From contig CM019069.1 in assembly GCA_009667805.1 (NCBI GenBank), forward strand, positions 52,388,422 to 52,452,421: 64,000 nt of DNA, written 5' to 3'. This document shows, piece after piece, positions 32,424 through 45,256 of this stretch; the stretch's first letter is position 1; every line of letters starts with the position of its first letter. The notes under the pieces were generated by a model. That model did not search any database and was not told the origin of the DNA. It worked only from the letters and a program-made list of their open reading frames with translations. The position numbers were made by a program, and so were the translations under genes. The DNA is from Leptobrachium leishanense (lineage: Eukaryota; Chordata; Amphibia; Anura; Megophryidae).

Positions 32424-33989
32424 TTAATACTTGGTTGCAAATCCTTTGCAGTCAATCACAGCCTGAAGTCTGGAACGCATAGACGTCACCAGACGCTGGG
32501 TTTCATCCCTGGTGATGCTCTGCCAGGCCTCTACTGCAACTGTCTTCAGTTCCTGCTTGTTCTTGGGGCATTTTCCCTTCAGTTTGTTTTCAGCAAGTGA
32601 AATGCATGCTCAATGGGATTCAGGTCAGGTGATTGACTTGGCCATTGCATATCATTCCACTTCTGTCCCTTTTTTATTATTATTATTATTATTATTCTTA
32701 TTCTTTATTTATAAAGCGCCAGCATATTCCGCAGCGCTGTACAATAAGCACAGTATAGACAGGGTTACAATACATTGAACAACATTTGACAAACAGTACA
32801 GGAGGAGATGAGGGCCCTATTTCCGTAGGAACTCACAATCTAGGAGGGTTGGGGTTGGAAACAGGAGAGGACTGTAAGGTGAGAGTGATTGATGGTTGCG
32901 TCAGTGAGTTGGGTGGTAGGCTTCCCTAAATAGGAACGTTTTAAGGGAGCGTTTGAAGGAAGAGAAGTTAGGGGAAAGTCTGACAGTACGAGGGAGAGCG
33001 TTCCAGAGAGTGGGGGCTGCGCGTGAGAAATCCTGCAGTCTATCATGGGAAGAGGTGATGCGGGGAGAAGCTAGGCGCAGGTCACTGTTTGACCTTAGGG
33101 AGCGGGCTGGGGTGTATTTGGTGATTAGTGAGGACAGGTAGTGGGGAGCTGAGTTAGTGAGGGTTTTGTAGATAGCCTGGTGGAGGCGTTCAGGATGGAT
33201 TGTAGGGGGGAAATACTCTTTGGTTGCTTTTGCAGTACGCTTTGGGTCATTGTCCATCTGCACTGTCAAGCGCTGTCTAATGAGTTCTGCAGCATTTGGC
33301 TGAATGTGAGCAGATAATATTGCCCGAAACACTTCAGAATTCATCCTGCTGCTTTTGTCAGCAGTCACATCATCAATAAATACAAGAGAACCAGTTCCAT
33401 TGGCAGCTATACATGCCCACGCCATGACACTACCACCACCATGCTTCACTGATGAGGTGGTATGCTTAGGATCATGAGCAGTTCCTTCTCCATACTCTTC
33501 TCTTCCCATCACTCTGGTACAAGTTGATCTTGGTCTCATCTGTCCATAGGATCTTGTTCCAGAACTGTGAAGGCTTTGTTAGGTGTTGTTTGGCAAACTC
33601 TAATCTGGCCTTCCTGTTTTTGAGGCTCACCAATGGTTTACATCTTGTGGTGAACCCTCTGTATTCACTCTGGTGAAGTCTTCTCTTGATTGTTGACTGA
33701 CACACATACACCTACCTCCTGGAGAGTGTTCTTGATCTGGCCAACTGTTGTGAAGGGTGTTTTCTTCACCAAGGAAAGAATTCTTCGGTCATCCACCAGT
33801 TGTTTTCCGTGGTCTCCTGGGTCTTTTGCTATTGATGAGATCACCGGTCTGTTCCTTCTTTTTGAGAATGTTCCAAACAGTAGTTTTGGCTACGCCTAAT
33901 GTTCTTGCTATCTCTCTGATGGGTTTGTTTTGTTTCTTCAGCCTAATGATGGCTTGCTTCATTGATAGTGACAGCTCTTTGGATCTCAT
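32424..33989 (-). pseudogene. Tc1 transposase, frameshifted and split by a LINE
   Basis: The frame starts MRSKELSLSMKQAIIRLKKQ, with the helix-turn-helix IREIARTLGVAKTTVWNIL and a basic GRPR-like RPRRPRK. The catalytic DDE residues fall at LWTDETK (first D, about 33530), QMDNDPK (second D, about 33250) and PDLNPIEHAF (E, about 32635). The C-terminus is KGFATKY before the stop at 32424. Without the 532-bp LINE insertion the coding length is about 344 codons, the normal size for Tc1 transposase. Frameshifts near 33790, 33705 and 33490, plus the LINE between the second D and the E, make it non-functional. Confidence 0.92.
32676..33207 (-). pseudogene. L2-like LINE 3' end (reverse-transcriptase C-terminus + UTR)
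   Basis: On the minus strand this codes for LSSLITKYTPARSLRS..., LWNALPRTVRLSPNFSSFKR and SLKTFLF, the hallmark C-terminus of L2/CR1-clade ORF2, stopping at 32901. It then runs through a UTR ending in (AAT)n next to 32676. The 5' junction lies just after the Tc1 codons KEYF. Confidence 0.85.
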
Positions 33990-34353
33990 CTTAAGAGTTG
34001 ACAGCAACAGATTCCAAATGCAAATAGCACACTTGAAATGAACTTTGGGCCTTTTATCTGCACATTGTAATTGGGGTAATGAGGGAATATCACACACCTG
34101 GCCATGGAACAGCTGAGAAGCCAATTGTCCCATTACCTTTGGTCCCTTAACAAGTGGGAGGCACAGCAGTTTGCAGATGTGCCTCCAAGTCCTACACCGT
34201 TCACCTGAATTGGATGTACATACCCTCAAATTAAAGCTGACAGTCTGTAGTTAAAGCACATTGTGTTTTTCATTCCAACTCCATTGTGGTGGTGTATAGA
34301 GCCAAAGATGTTAGAATTGTGTCGCTGTCCCAATATTTCTGGACCTGACTGTA

Positions 34354-34844
34354 CGATTTCCCGGGGGGTCCAGCTTTCACAGGCGGAACGATTTCCTTGA
34401 CGTGAGGGCCCAGTGTTCCTAAAGAAATTAATGAGCGAAGCATCTTCTGATCCGTTACGTGGATTTATACTGGCTCACGTTATAAACTTTAAAGTGTGTG
34501 AGTAAAAATAAAGGATACAATTAACATGATCAGAGAGTACAATGGAAATGGAAGCAAATATTGTAACCTATAATACTACACAAAGTAATGGTTGGGAGTA
34601 TACTTGTTGGAGAAAAATATGTAGATTGAAATGTAATTGGATATATTTATATATATCTCCAACTGTATCAGGGTTGAGATGGTAGAGAGGTGGGGCAGGG
34701 TTAAGGTAGGGTAAGGTCAGTATTGCTATCTAAGGCTGAGGTTATATAATACAATGTGGGCATTATTCCCTAGTTAACGCTAACGTCAGCCCTTGATGTG
34801 TGTTACCACCCAGTGTTTAACGCAGGCTACCCCTTTTAGTAATC
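34354..34844. other. intronic; no gene seen
   Basis: AT-rich sequence. Nothing is recognised. Confidence 0.5.
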
Positions 34845-35600
34845 CATTAGCCCAGGTCTCAGCAACCTTGGTTCCCTGATGTTTTGGGAACTACATTTCC
34901 CATGTGGCTCAGTTAGCCTAAAGGGTGACAGAGCATCATGGGAGATGTAGTTTCCAAAACATCAAGGAGCCAAGGTTGCTGACCCCTGCATTAGCGCATT
35001 TTTTGCGGTAGCTTCCACGAACTTACTGTACTTTGCGCTCCCCATGTTAGGTATTGGATGCGCAAACGTACATTAGCCTTTTGATAAGATGGCATTACAA
35101 AGTGCTAGCACGAATTACCGCAGGGACAGGCAAGGAAAAATGTTAGCACCTAAAAGCTGGTGCTAAATGAGTCTGCAAATGCAAAATCATTTTAGCACCC
35201 CCCTAAAACCTGCCCAAAAAAATCCGATACTCGCCTCTCATCCTGTGGCAGATCGGGCCACCCTTCTCGCCACTTCTTGTCCCTGGGAGTTGAGTGAGAG
35301 TGGTAATAAACTGATCCCAGTCTCCTTCCACAATCAATCTCGCGAGATCGCGCAGGGCTCCCGACCCCAATGCACAACCCTCCTTGGAGTTTTATGGACT
35401 CCAGGAGGTGATACTTACGGTGGCACGGAAGAGCTACTGTGACCAATCCTATTGGTTAGCGCTGCAGTCCGGCCAGGCAAGTTGCTCAGCTACCGCTTAC
35501 CCTGGAATTAACTTGAGGACGCTACAGGAAAATCTGCATGTGCTGATTTTCCAAGTTGGTGTCCCCATGTTAGCTTTAAGGATGGAATAGGGCCCTGGGT
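34740..35600. repeat. unclassified interspersed repeat with a nested hAT MITE
   Basis: Related to 14460-15200 and 25640-25850 (taacgctaacg, 'gcgctccccatg', 'ttagcacctaaaagctggtg'). The family-B hAT at 34853 sits inside it. The ends are approximate. Confidence 0.45.
34845..34996. mobile_element. hAT-type MITE (family B)
   Basis: The body is 34853-34988. Flanks cattagcc and cattagcg match at 7 of 8 positions. The ends are caggtctcagcaaccttgg and complement. Confidence 0.88.
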
Positions 35601-36706
35601 GTTTTTGTTCTGTTTACAGACAATTATTTAACATTTTAAATCTCAAACTCGAGTTATTATTTTGCAACTTTGTTATTTTAAAGCAACTTTTGGTATTTGA
35701 GGTTGATATTATTTCGTGTGTATCTCAAATATGTAACAAAGCAGAGACTCCTCTTTCTGTGTGTGTTTGTAGATTTGGGCAAATTGTAAGAAAAGTTGGA
35801 GTTCTGGAACCTCAGGAGTGACAATTGCCTGCAGCGGTAACAAGGATGAGGCATTGCCTCACGATGTCTGGGTAGAGAGCTCAGGAAGGGAGAGTGTCCA
35901 GTAATCCTGTCTAATGTTCTCCTCTCTCAGATGTTAAGATTCAGGCCGTCAGAGACTTTTCTAAAGGCATGAACGACAGATATTGACAGAGAGGAAAAAA
36001 ATAGAGTGCATAGGAAGATAGAGCCAAAAGAATTAGATGTAGGAATTAAATGCAGCTGTCTCTCGTTTGGAAGCAGAGGTGGAACAATTGAGGTATTATT
36101 TCCCAGCCCTTGCTGGATACAGAAAATGCCACAGAGCGAGGGCTGTGACAGCCGAGCAATGCGCAGGCAAATCCCATCAGAAAACCCATTGTGTGCAAAA
36201 AGCAGGTCCTTGGGAGACCGACTGTCCGGAATACTGAGCAACAAGACCTGATGTTTTGTTTCTGATTTATATAATATTATTTGTTTAAAATCCCATCGAT
36301 TGGGAAACATTGGGTTTTGTTTCATGCAAGTCTGTTACATTTTTCCCACATGTGGCACAATTTACATTCAAAGGTGTATTGACTTTGAATTTTTCTCTTG
36401 TAGGTTCTTATTTTTTTGCTCTTACATGAATTCTCTAGCATTAAATCACTTGAGCGGCAGTGTTGCTGCCATTTATTGTTACAGTCTCTTGTTACAAAAA
36501 TATTTGCTTGTATAATGGAAATCTGAGATTGAGATGCTCATCATTTTAGCAGTAGTACATAATTTATTTTAATCGTTTCATCTTTAAATCACAAGGTTGC
36601 ATTTTGGCAGAAAATGTTTTGCAGCAGATCCATTGGATGTCTATACTTAACCTGTTATAGTTTCCATGCGAGTTTATTGCCGGTGATCGTGATTGGAAAC
36701 GCCTGG
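35601..36706. other. intronic; no gene seen
   Basis: Unique-looking AT-rich sequence without a supported exon. Confidence 0.45.
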
Positions 36707-36914
36707 GGGTTATTTAATATGTGCCCGTGTTTGCTGTTGTAACACTGACACACGTTGGCGTTTCACAAAAGTAAAATCCACACAGCCGTAGGAGAGGTTT
36801 CACTGAAGCTTCTCCTGCTTCTGTTTGGATATTTTTTTGAAACACTGGCCTTTTTGCCAGCGTTGCTATGGTGGTTTTTGTAACTTCAGCAAACATCGGT
36901 ACATTAAATAACCC
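36707..36914. mobile_element. Harbinger-like MITE (GGGTTATTTAAT ends)
   Basis: The inverted ends are GGGTTATTTAAT and ATTAAATAACCC. Internal arms pair around 'gaagcttctcctgcttctg'. The MITE at 60975-61192 has a similar layout. Confidence 0.65.
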
Positions 36915-37870
36915 TGTGTTTTCTCTTTTAAATCTATTGTTTCATAACATTTCGTAACTTTTCATTGAAGTAATTCTGCGGTTTGTTCTTTCATCTCATA
37001 AATAGGATGAATGTTATGTAATATGCCTTTGGGTAAAAAAGTGCACTGTACATTGAGTTGTCTTGAGTGCCGGCGGTTCTTGACGTCATGAGGTTTGTAT
37101 CATGTTTCTCGATAATAGTGCAGAATTGCTACTTATGTATAAATTTACCTTAAGAGTCTTGCAGGGAATTGTAAATGTGTTCGTCATGCTGCTTACTTGG
37201 TTCCATGAATTTATTAAAGAGCCCCCACTCCCTAGGGACTACTTGTGCTACATTGATCTCACTGGCACTCACAATGTTTAGCTTTTTTTTTTTTTTTTGT
37301 GTGTGTGGCTAATATAAAGGCACATGACCAAAATGACCATGCTGCACAGAGATTCTCCAGTGTCGTTCCTGTCGTGCAAGACAGTACAAGTTTACATAAT
37401 TTCACCTTAGATACATTTAATTAGTGCACACAAAGTTGACATACTGAACACCTCTTACCCTGAATATGCTAATGAACCTATCCTCATGTAATGCATTGCA
37501 GACATATACTCCTTTTTGTTATATAGTTTAGGCTCTAAGGGGAAATGTAAGTGCAAGCCAATAACTGTATGGGATTCCGTGACTGAACACTGCGCATTCC
37601 AATTCCCTCACCTCCTGGAGTCTTTAAGACGAACTGTTTGTTCTTTGTGTTCCGCTGCTTGTAGCAGGAGGACACGGAGTATGCGCCACCCTCTCTACTG
37701 GGGAAAAGAAGTAAATTCACCATTGTTTTTGAGCCAGTATTCATTCCAGTATAAGCCCAGTGGCATGAAGAACAAGCGAAGGTGGAATACAGGACGGGCT
37801 CATACTATCCGGATTGCTCAGGACCCTGAGTATTCCGGATTTCAGAGTCTTCCAGATTCAGAATCTGATG
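36915..37870. other. intronic; no gene seen
   Basis: Contains a poly(T)/(GT) tract at about 37280-37307. 37600-37690 resembles 7290, 30550 and 58640. Confidence 0.4.
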
Positions 37871-38022
37871 CTTTATAGCAGGGGTCATCAAACTTGGCCC
37901 TCCAGATGTTTTGGAACTACATCAGCCATGATGCTCAGACACTTTTTAGGTTAGCTGAGCCCCATGGTAGACGTAGATCCAAAATGTCTGGAGGGCCAAG
38001 TTTGATGACCCCTGCTTTATAG
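37871..38022. mobile_element. hAT-type MITE (family B)
   Basis: The body is 37879-38014, with a perfect 8-bp duplication ctttatag. The ends are caggggtcatcaaacttgg and complement. Confidence 0.93.
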
Positions 38023-39229
38023 AAATGAGATTGTGGCAGGTGAGCAGTAATCCCTATCCTGCTGCAGTTAACAGCATGTAAACCTCCTGGGGGACATGTG
38101 CAGCCTTCCACCTGATGCCAGGAATCGGCAAGACTCCATGCAGCATGTCACACTCTGGTGCTGCCCAGAGGCTCCCACGTGTGCCACAGTCTGCTGCGCC
38201 GGCTCCCCAGCGGCAGCGTCTCTGGAGTGCCCCTTATCCTGATTTACTAAAATCCAGAAGGTCTCAGATAATTACACTTTTTTGGAGTCTTCCGGGTTTT
38301 TAGAACAACAGATAAGAGACGGTGCTATAAGTCGGGCACCCCTTAAGTCACAAATTGACTGCTCCTATACAAAGTGTAGGTGCTGTTATTTTACAGTAAC
38401 TTGCTGCAATGTCTGAGCTGGCTGCAAAGCTTGTGGATTGGTTGTGATACCGGTTTTCTGGAAAAGTGTGTGTGTGTGTGTGTGTGTTATCATATAAGCT
38501 AAAATTGTAAAGAGCGCAATTATCTGCTTTTTCTGAGAAATGTTCTTTTGGCTATATTGTGTCCGTTCCTCTTCAATGTCATATCTCTTTATGGCCCTAA
38601 TCCAAAGATCGCAGTTATGTGCGACACACCTTGCATTTCTTGCCCCACGCCCTACAAGGCATTCAAAACCCTTTCTATTGATCATACGATGTCTGACAAT
38701 GGATGTTCTGAGATTTCGATTAATTTGCAAAGTGATTGAATTTGGCCTAGATCCCATTTAAAATTCGAGTGACCCAAGCTGCGCATAGGAAAACCTGATG
38801 TCTTGGAGATAGGTCGGAGTCCACTTTATCCCCCAAATCAGAAATACCAGTACTATAACCTGGAAGCACCAGGACAAGATCTGGAAAATTTAATGAAAAA
38901 AGAGCGCTTTGAGGCAGATTTCCTCTTACTGAATAAAGAATAAGTTAACTGTCTCAGGAGAGTCGTTCCGTATCGGCGTGTGGCAGACTCCGGTCTTTAC
39001 AGCTTTTCAGGTGATGTTTTAACATGCACAGGTATTTTGGATATGTTCTACATATTTTAATTCCATATATTTAAAGGGACACACATGGCACATTCAGTTT
39101 TCAAAACTCTTAGCTTTGAAGTCTTTGTCCCTGAAACCTAATGTAACTCAGCTACTTGTTGGAACGCGGTAGAATGCCGCTGGAGCATTCAGCCAGCAAT
39201 CCCAGCCCCTCGGATGCCGGCAAGCCAGC
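38023..39229. other. intronic; no gene seen; (GT)n
   Basis: A (GT)n microsatellite lies at about 38466-38488. No exon is supported. Confidence 0.45.
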
Positions 39230-39650
39230 TTAGGCTCGGGTCAGACAAGCGCAGTGTTCACGTCCGTATTGCTGCACATTTTAACGTCCGTGGTAGCATC
39301 CAATTATCAATGGAGCCCCACACACGAAGTAAGTCTGCACAGAAGTGTGGACGCAAGTTAGGCAAGAACGTAAAACCACTAGGATGGACGTGCGGAGTGC
39401 GCCACGTCCGAAACCTCCACATAGCTTTGTGTGTGAGTGATGGAACGTAGTCAGACGGACTGCATGTTTGACGTCCAGCATTTTTGACGGACAAAATGGT
39501 TTTTCATATTAACTTATTTCCCATCTACATCAGTCAAAAAAGTCACAAAAACTGACCTTGTGGCCACTACCTTGTCTTCAGTCAGAAAGTATGTCCGTTG
39601 TGCACGGACGCACAGTCCGCACAGAATGCGCTCGTCTGACCCTAGCCTTA
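39230..39650. mobile_element. Harbinger-like MITE (family H1)
   Basis: The body is 39233-39647, with TTA on each side. The ends are GGCTCGGGTCAGACAAGCG and the complement of cgtctgaccctagcc. Confidence 0.85.
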
Positions 39651-40018
39651 GCACTGGCTTCTGGTATCGGGGCATCTGCACAAGTGCCAAGTACTCGTGC
39701 AAATGCCAGTATCGGTTTATCCCTAGAATATACAATGTACTTGCCGACGGGCATTGCGTGAATAGCTCTGCCCTGCAATATTCCGAATCTGTTTGCAATT
39801 AGGAAATAAATTATTGGGGTGAAGGAATGCCGAATAAACTGCCTGTGGGTTATATTCCAACCTTGGTGTAAACGTGCCTATTCCATAGACTGTAATGGCT
39901 CTGGTAAGTTTACCCTAGGGTTGAAATAGAGCCATGTGATTGTGTGGAATGTGACAAGATGACACAAGTGTTTGTCCTCTGTGTTTCCCCATGAAAAGCA
40001 TGTGATTTGAGTAACGTT
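39651..40018. other. intronic; no gene seen
   Basis: 39870-39935 contains a phrase also found in the 20958 palindrome (agactgtaatggctctggtaagttta), so a partial copy of that MITE is possible. Confidence 0.4.
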
Positions 40019-40415
40019 TAAGGCTAGGGTCAAACGAATGCATTATTCGCTTCGACCGTCAAAAAAAGTGCGTCCGAACGCATTGACGTATTTTTTTTTC
40101 ACGGAATGCGCGAAAACTGTCATACGATGCGCATTTTCGTGTTTTTTTTTTTTTTTTCTTTTTTTTGGATCGTCAAAACACTTTGCGTCTGGACGTTATT
40201 TAGGCTGGACATTAGCAGTGTCTGACATCTCCTAATCACGCAAACACTCCACTAGCAGACGCAGCGCACTCTGTCAGTACTAGCGGTTCTGCGTTCTCAA
40301 AAAAAATGCGTTCATTTTCCACTTGCGTTGTGCGGCCGTACTTTGTATATTGGCCGTCATTGCCTAAGTGCACCTAAACGCACGTTAAAAATGCGTTAGT
40401 CTGACCCCAGCCTAA
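40019..40415. mobile_element. Harbinger-like MITE (family H1)
   Basis: The body is 40022-40412, with TAA on each side. A poly(T) tract lies inside at about 40143-40166. Confidence 0.85.
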
Positions 40416-40932
40416 AACTTAAGTTGATCCTAAAGGAAACAAATTCATACACAAAATTTTAAAACTAGAAGCCGGACGTTACAAAACATTGCCTGGCTCT
40501 AGGCAGTTGGCTTCTAGGTTGTCTAAGGTTGATGTATATGTGTCAAGCTTTGTTTATAAATATTAGGAGTCATGAATTTTGCATTCAGTGGGCATTTTCT
40601 TTGGCTTTCTATAGTTCAAGGCAACGTGCTCTGCTCAGCTCCACAATGTGGGTGCAGATCATCTATAACGGTAAGTGCAGACAGATACGGAAGAGCCAGT
40701 CAAAACATCACTTGACGTTAAACCGTTAGATACGTGTGAGCATTTTACTTAAAATGCTCACAAACCGAATAAAAGGGAAGTGGTTAAAATTAAAACGCAT
40801 ACAACCGAGCCAGTGGATAAAAATACCCGTGGGTCTCTCCCTTCCATCTAAATATTTTGCCTCCGACACAATCTTTTTATAGGATAAAGCAAAAAGTTCT
40901 CTTCATACCAGGCTAAAATGAGACGACAGATC
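40416..40932. other. intronic; no gene seen
   Basis: Unique-looking sequence. Nothing is recognised. Confidence 0.45.
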
Positions 40933-41080
40933 ACTGGGATACCCAACCCTGGTCCTCAAGTTCCCCTAACAGGCCAGGTTTTAAGGATCAGCTTGGAGAT
41001 ATACAGACTGAATCCTGCAATCACTGAGCAGCAAATCATGTCACCTGTGCTGTGCTTCAGATATCTGCAAACCTGACCTC
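40933..41080. mobile_element. Charlie-like hAT MITE (family A), right end lost
   Basis: The left end cactgggatacccaaccctgg and the full centre are present. The right terminus is cut where the Harbinger-like element at 41084 begins. Confidence 0.8.
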
Positions 41081-41369
41081 TTAGGCCAGTGTCAGATAAG
41101 CGTTTTTCAGAGCGGAAGGAATGTCCGTGAGAGTGGATGTTCCTTCCACTCTGACGCCAGTCTGGCCACCTCGCTGAGCGCCGTTAGTGTGCTCAGCGCT
41201 GCAAGGCTCAATCCTCCTATGGAGAATCACACTTCACAGCCCTGTTGAACGTGTTTGGACGGAGAGGCTTTCATTTGTGTGTGTGTGTGTGTGTCCATCG
41301 AAACGCATCAACACTGTGACGGACGTCGGAAGGCACGTCAGTACGCTCGCTTGTATGACACTGGCCTTG
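41081..41369. mobile_element. Harbinger-like MITE (GGCCAGTGTCAGATAAGCG ends)
   Basis: The body is 41084-41366. The left flank is tta and the right flank ttg. A (GT)n lies inside at 41277-41294. Its sub-ends share 'gagagtggatgttccttccactc' phrases with 48183-48471. Confidence 0.75.
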
Positions 41370-41886
41370 GTGCAAATTGAAGACAGGATTGGGAACCAGT
41401 GTTGCAAGGGACATAAACCGTTTTGGTTTTGCCATCCGTCACACAGGAAGTTGCAATATCTGTGGTTAGAAACTGAAATGTGAACTTGTAGGAGTGGAAA
41501 ACAAAACAACCGAAACAAACCCTGTTCAATGTTTCCATATACTTTTTATAATAGAATTCTGTGTTTTTTTTTTTTTTTCTTCTTCGTTTTCCATTTTTAG
41601 TACCGTAGTTTGCCAAAATGAAACTATTTCTGTCATTTTGAAAGAATGGTGGGTGTTGAATAACCCATATAGTCCCTGCAAATGTCCATGTGTTTGAGGT
41701 TCATGGCTGTGATTAATACAGGATAGAGGCACAATGGCTGGCGATGAGGGGACTGGTAAAGCTCCAGGCCCATGAAGCCTTTATACTCTGAGCATCTCTA
41801 TATCCTGCATCGCACCCATTGCGTTATGGCTATGTTTTGTAATACTAAGGCAGAGGAAGAACAGATATTCTAATACGTTGCTGTAT

Positions 41887-42056
41887 TTAGGCTTGTGTCA
41901 GACGAGCGCACTGATCACGTCCGTGTTGCTGCACATTTGCACGTCCGTTATAGCATATAATTATGACCAATGGAACCCCACACACAAAGTACGTCCGCAC
42001 CGAACTGCGGATGCATAACGGACGTGGCAAACGGACGCAGGTTAAGCAAGAACGAA
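41887..42056. mobile_element. Harbinger-like MITE (family H1), right end lost
   Basis: TTA followed by GGCTTGTGTCAGACGAGCGC. The internal sequence matches 39233 and 15272, then stops near 42056 without an inverted end. Confidence 0.7.
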
Positions 42057-42752
42057 ATGTCTGCAGTGTTGTACAAGGGCAGTCGTGCAGTACATAGGTT
42101 TGGAGGAGGATGCTGGTAACTGATTAAAGAAATTTAACGTGGCAATTTTTTCCTTTTTAAATGCCAAGTAAACCTCTGCATCCTAACCAAGCGCCATTCC
42201 GTGCAAGTAGTGTTGAACAGGTGGCTGCCTCTCCTTCACGGGGAAATGGACTGAGATTCCCCTGAGCACATTATCTTGTCATTCCATTAGTGACAAGTGG
42301 CGTGGCATTACCACGTGTATTGGCGACTCGGTGAGTGTATACTGCAAACCCCAAACGACAGGAAAGTGACGCGTGTTTCACAATCGCAGCAATATAGATA
42401 TGGATTCACTGCCTAGATAGGCTCGTCTGGAAGGTCAATATGGTCTGTTTTTTTTTTTTTTTTTTTTAAAAGGGGCATAACACATTTTAAAACTTCTCAA
42501 ATATATTGATGGTTTTTAATAGCAGCCTACAGATCTGTGGAGAATCGAACAGCACTTTGGGGTCCAACCAGAAAATATTTACCCAATAGCTAGAAATTGT
42601 TGGACTCTTTATTTTTCTCTGACTCTACAGCTGTCAATGTGCAAAAAGTGTTCTTGGTGATATTTTTAAGGCTAACCTTTTTCTCCTGCTTTTTAGCATT
42701 GCAGCTGTGAACAATAAAGTAAGAGTAATGCGATAATAGGCATACTATGTAT
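42057..42752. other. intronic; no gene seen
   Basis: Contains a poly(T) tract near 42449-42469. Nothing is recognised. Confidence 0.45.
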
Positions 42753-42939
42753 ATACAGGGTTATTCAGAGAGAGGTGGAAAAGCAGGAGAACAAGTGGAG
42801 AATAGAAAATTCTAGGTCAAAATATCCAAACCAGAAAAATTCTCCCATTTATATCCCTTTCCAAATCGGCTCTTTTGACCTAGAATTTTCCATTCTCCAG
42901 CCATTCTCCTGCTTTTCACCTCTCTGAATAACCTTGATA
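42753..42939. mobile_element. palindromic Harbinger-like MITE (family H2)
   Basis: The body is 42756-42936, with ata on both sides. The ends are CAGGGTTATTCAGAGAG and complement. It is closely related to the copy at 6195. Confidence 0.85.
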
Positions 42940-44573
42940 GACAATATTAAAAGGCAGGAAAGGGAAGAGAATAAAACTAGAGAGGTTACTTATTAACCCC
43001 TGTTTTCTTATCCAGTGTTTATTTTTTTATTCCTGGAATGTAAAAACTCGCCTTTTTTCCAAGCCGCAGCCTTCCTTGGTGCTTTTTGTGAGGTTGTCCT
43101 TTAGCTGCAGAGGATGGCTTGCATACCGGCCTCCAGGATGATCGGCTAGTGCACATGTGGCCGTTCACATCCTTGTGTCTCCACTTCCAATTAATTTTGC
43201 CTCCTGAACCTCCAGAAGGAGGTCCAGGAGTCACTGATTCAGATCATCACTTTGAAAGTCTTCCACAGCTGGGGAGAGTACTATACCCTGGCCATCATAA
43301 ACCGTTAAATGAAGTCACTGTGTTCCTTTTAAAGAAACTGCTATACTACCGCATGAACCTTGTTTATCTAAAGATGCTGCTTCCTTGTAAATGGAGTCAT
43401 TACTGATTCTATACATAGACTGTATATGGAATAAAGTCAGTTATGAAACAATCGTTTGGTTTGACAGGTGCTTGTCAAACAATTGGTCTTTGGAACTCTT
43501 GCATTGAGCCATGCACAGACCAGGAAGTGACCTGGCCAATCAGGAGGCTGATCGTGTCACTTGTGCTCAGCATGGTTTTCTTGAAGTTGTAGTTCTGCTG
43601 TCTGACTTTTACAGCCAAACTACAAGCCCAGGATACCTTGCAGTGGCATCCCACAGAACCCCAGTGACCCTATTGAGTGAATTGGGGTTGGATTTATACC
43701 TGCAGTGATGGAATAAAGGGATTGTTAATAGAAGAATGAGATGTTGTCCTCTTTGCTTTTACTCCTTTTAGCATAAATTATATAATAAAATATATATATA
43801 TATCTCCTTTACATAACCTAGACACGCGTTATTTAAGGCATGGCCATTGATCATTTGTATCTCTGCTCATTCTTTAATTTAGTATTTCTATCCCCTCTAA
43901 TTCGTTCCATGGGGTGTTTGTCGTACACTCTGCTTGGCACACATCTCATTTTTGTCTATATTAGCCAGGCAATTTAATTCTCCATTCTGTTTTTACACAT
44001 GACCAAGCATTATCTGATCTTTCATTAAAAAGCTAATTAAAGAAAGAAGAGTTTTGCAAAGTGGCTCGGTAAGACGACCTTGAGATTTCGGAGAGGTATC
44101 CGTGGTCACGAGGGGGATAACAGAAGTCATGATACTTGACAGTGGATGCTCTGTGCATAGACAATCTCTTATCCAAAGACTTCGCCACAACTACGTCTAA
44201 AGCAGTTTAGTGACACAAAAGCATATTCTGAACCTGATTTATATCATACTAAAATGTCCAATAATCTCCTTCATGAGCCTGGCTTTAGGTTTGAAGGTTT
44301 TGTTTTTTTCTCTTGAAACACCAGTGTTTATCATTTTTATATAGAGCCAACAGTTATGTTTCTGTATGAATTTTTATCCAAAGCAGTAATCTATCTTTCC
44401 AGCGCATAATAACGTCTCTGTATCAGTAAGAGTCTGTTAGTCTCCTGATAAACCTCATTAACTGCTGAAATTAAACCGGCATCGGATTGCCCTCTGGCAT
44501 TGCATGGTGTGTATCATCATAGGTAAAGTAAGACAGTTATTTCACTTTTGGTTCTATATTCTTATAGAATTAC
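42940..44573. other. intronic; no gene seen
   Basis: 43560-43660 holds a weak inverted repeat (gaagttgtagttctgctg / cagccaaactacaagcc), perhaps a degraded MITE. No exon is supported. Confidence 0.4.
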
Positions 44574-44625
44574 AATTTATTTATACAGCGTCAGCATATT
44601 CCACCGCGCTGTACAATAAGCAGGA
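44574..44625 (-). repeat. L2-like LINE 3'-end fragment
   Basis: Contains the diverged complement of the 'gcgctgcggaatatgctggc' tail. Confidence 0.55.
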
Positions 44626-45256
44626 CAAAAAAACTCCTAAAATTAGGCAAAGGGGATGGGGATTGAATGTTTAGGTAATACTGCAGGAGGTCTATTGTGA
44701 TGTTTGCTATAAGAGATGGCAGTTGAATGCGATTTAAAACAGGGATCTTAAAATACTTCTAATCTACCCCCTGTTGATGTCCTTGGCAAGGGATGTGTGG
44801 GATGTATGGGTGGGTTTACTGAACTTTCTGACCAATTCGCTCCATTCTATGCCCATTGCCACGCAGTGAGGAGCAAAAGATGGAAAGCTACTGTGTGTAG
44901 GTGGCAGTTTACAACACAAAATATCATAAACAGAATTTCTTAACTAACATAAAAACAAAGTACATGTAAGATATCATCAAAATGAATCACTTCATTATTT
45001 TTTTTTTTTGGGTAGTTACCCTGTAAGTTTGACGCACGGAGAATGATCGGAAAGAGGACCCTGCTCAAGTGAGCTTACAATCTTAAGAGCTGTGGGAGAT
45101 ACATATATCTCCTACGTTTTCTGAAGTGTTTTAAAATATAGTTAGGAAATACCAGACCGATAATACATTTTGTGATCTTGCATATTTGTTTTTAAGGGCC
45201 AGGATCTGAGCTTTGAGGTGAGACCTTCCTCCTTTCCCTTCCAGCATTTCAGAGAC

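Larger units (their letters stand above)
32176..34353 (-). mobile_element. Tc1-type transposon with long inverted repeats
   Basis: The body is 32178-34351, flanked by TA on each side. Both ends start CAGTCAGGTCCAGA, and the inverted repeats extend about 210-230 bp (to about 32393 and from about 34125), with the inner 'gtgcctcccacttgttaagg' also repeated. The transposase is coded on the minus strand. An L2-like LINE end (32676-33207) is inserted inside it. Confidence 0.93.

Noticed and set aside
32512..32778. Hydrophobic small frame with poly-leucine
   Set aside because: Comes from the (ATT)n tail of the inserted LINE within the Tc1 element.
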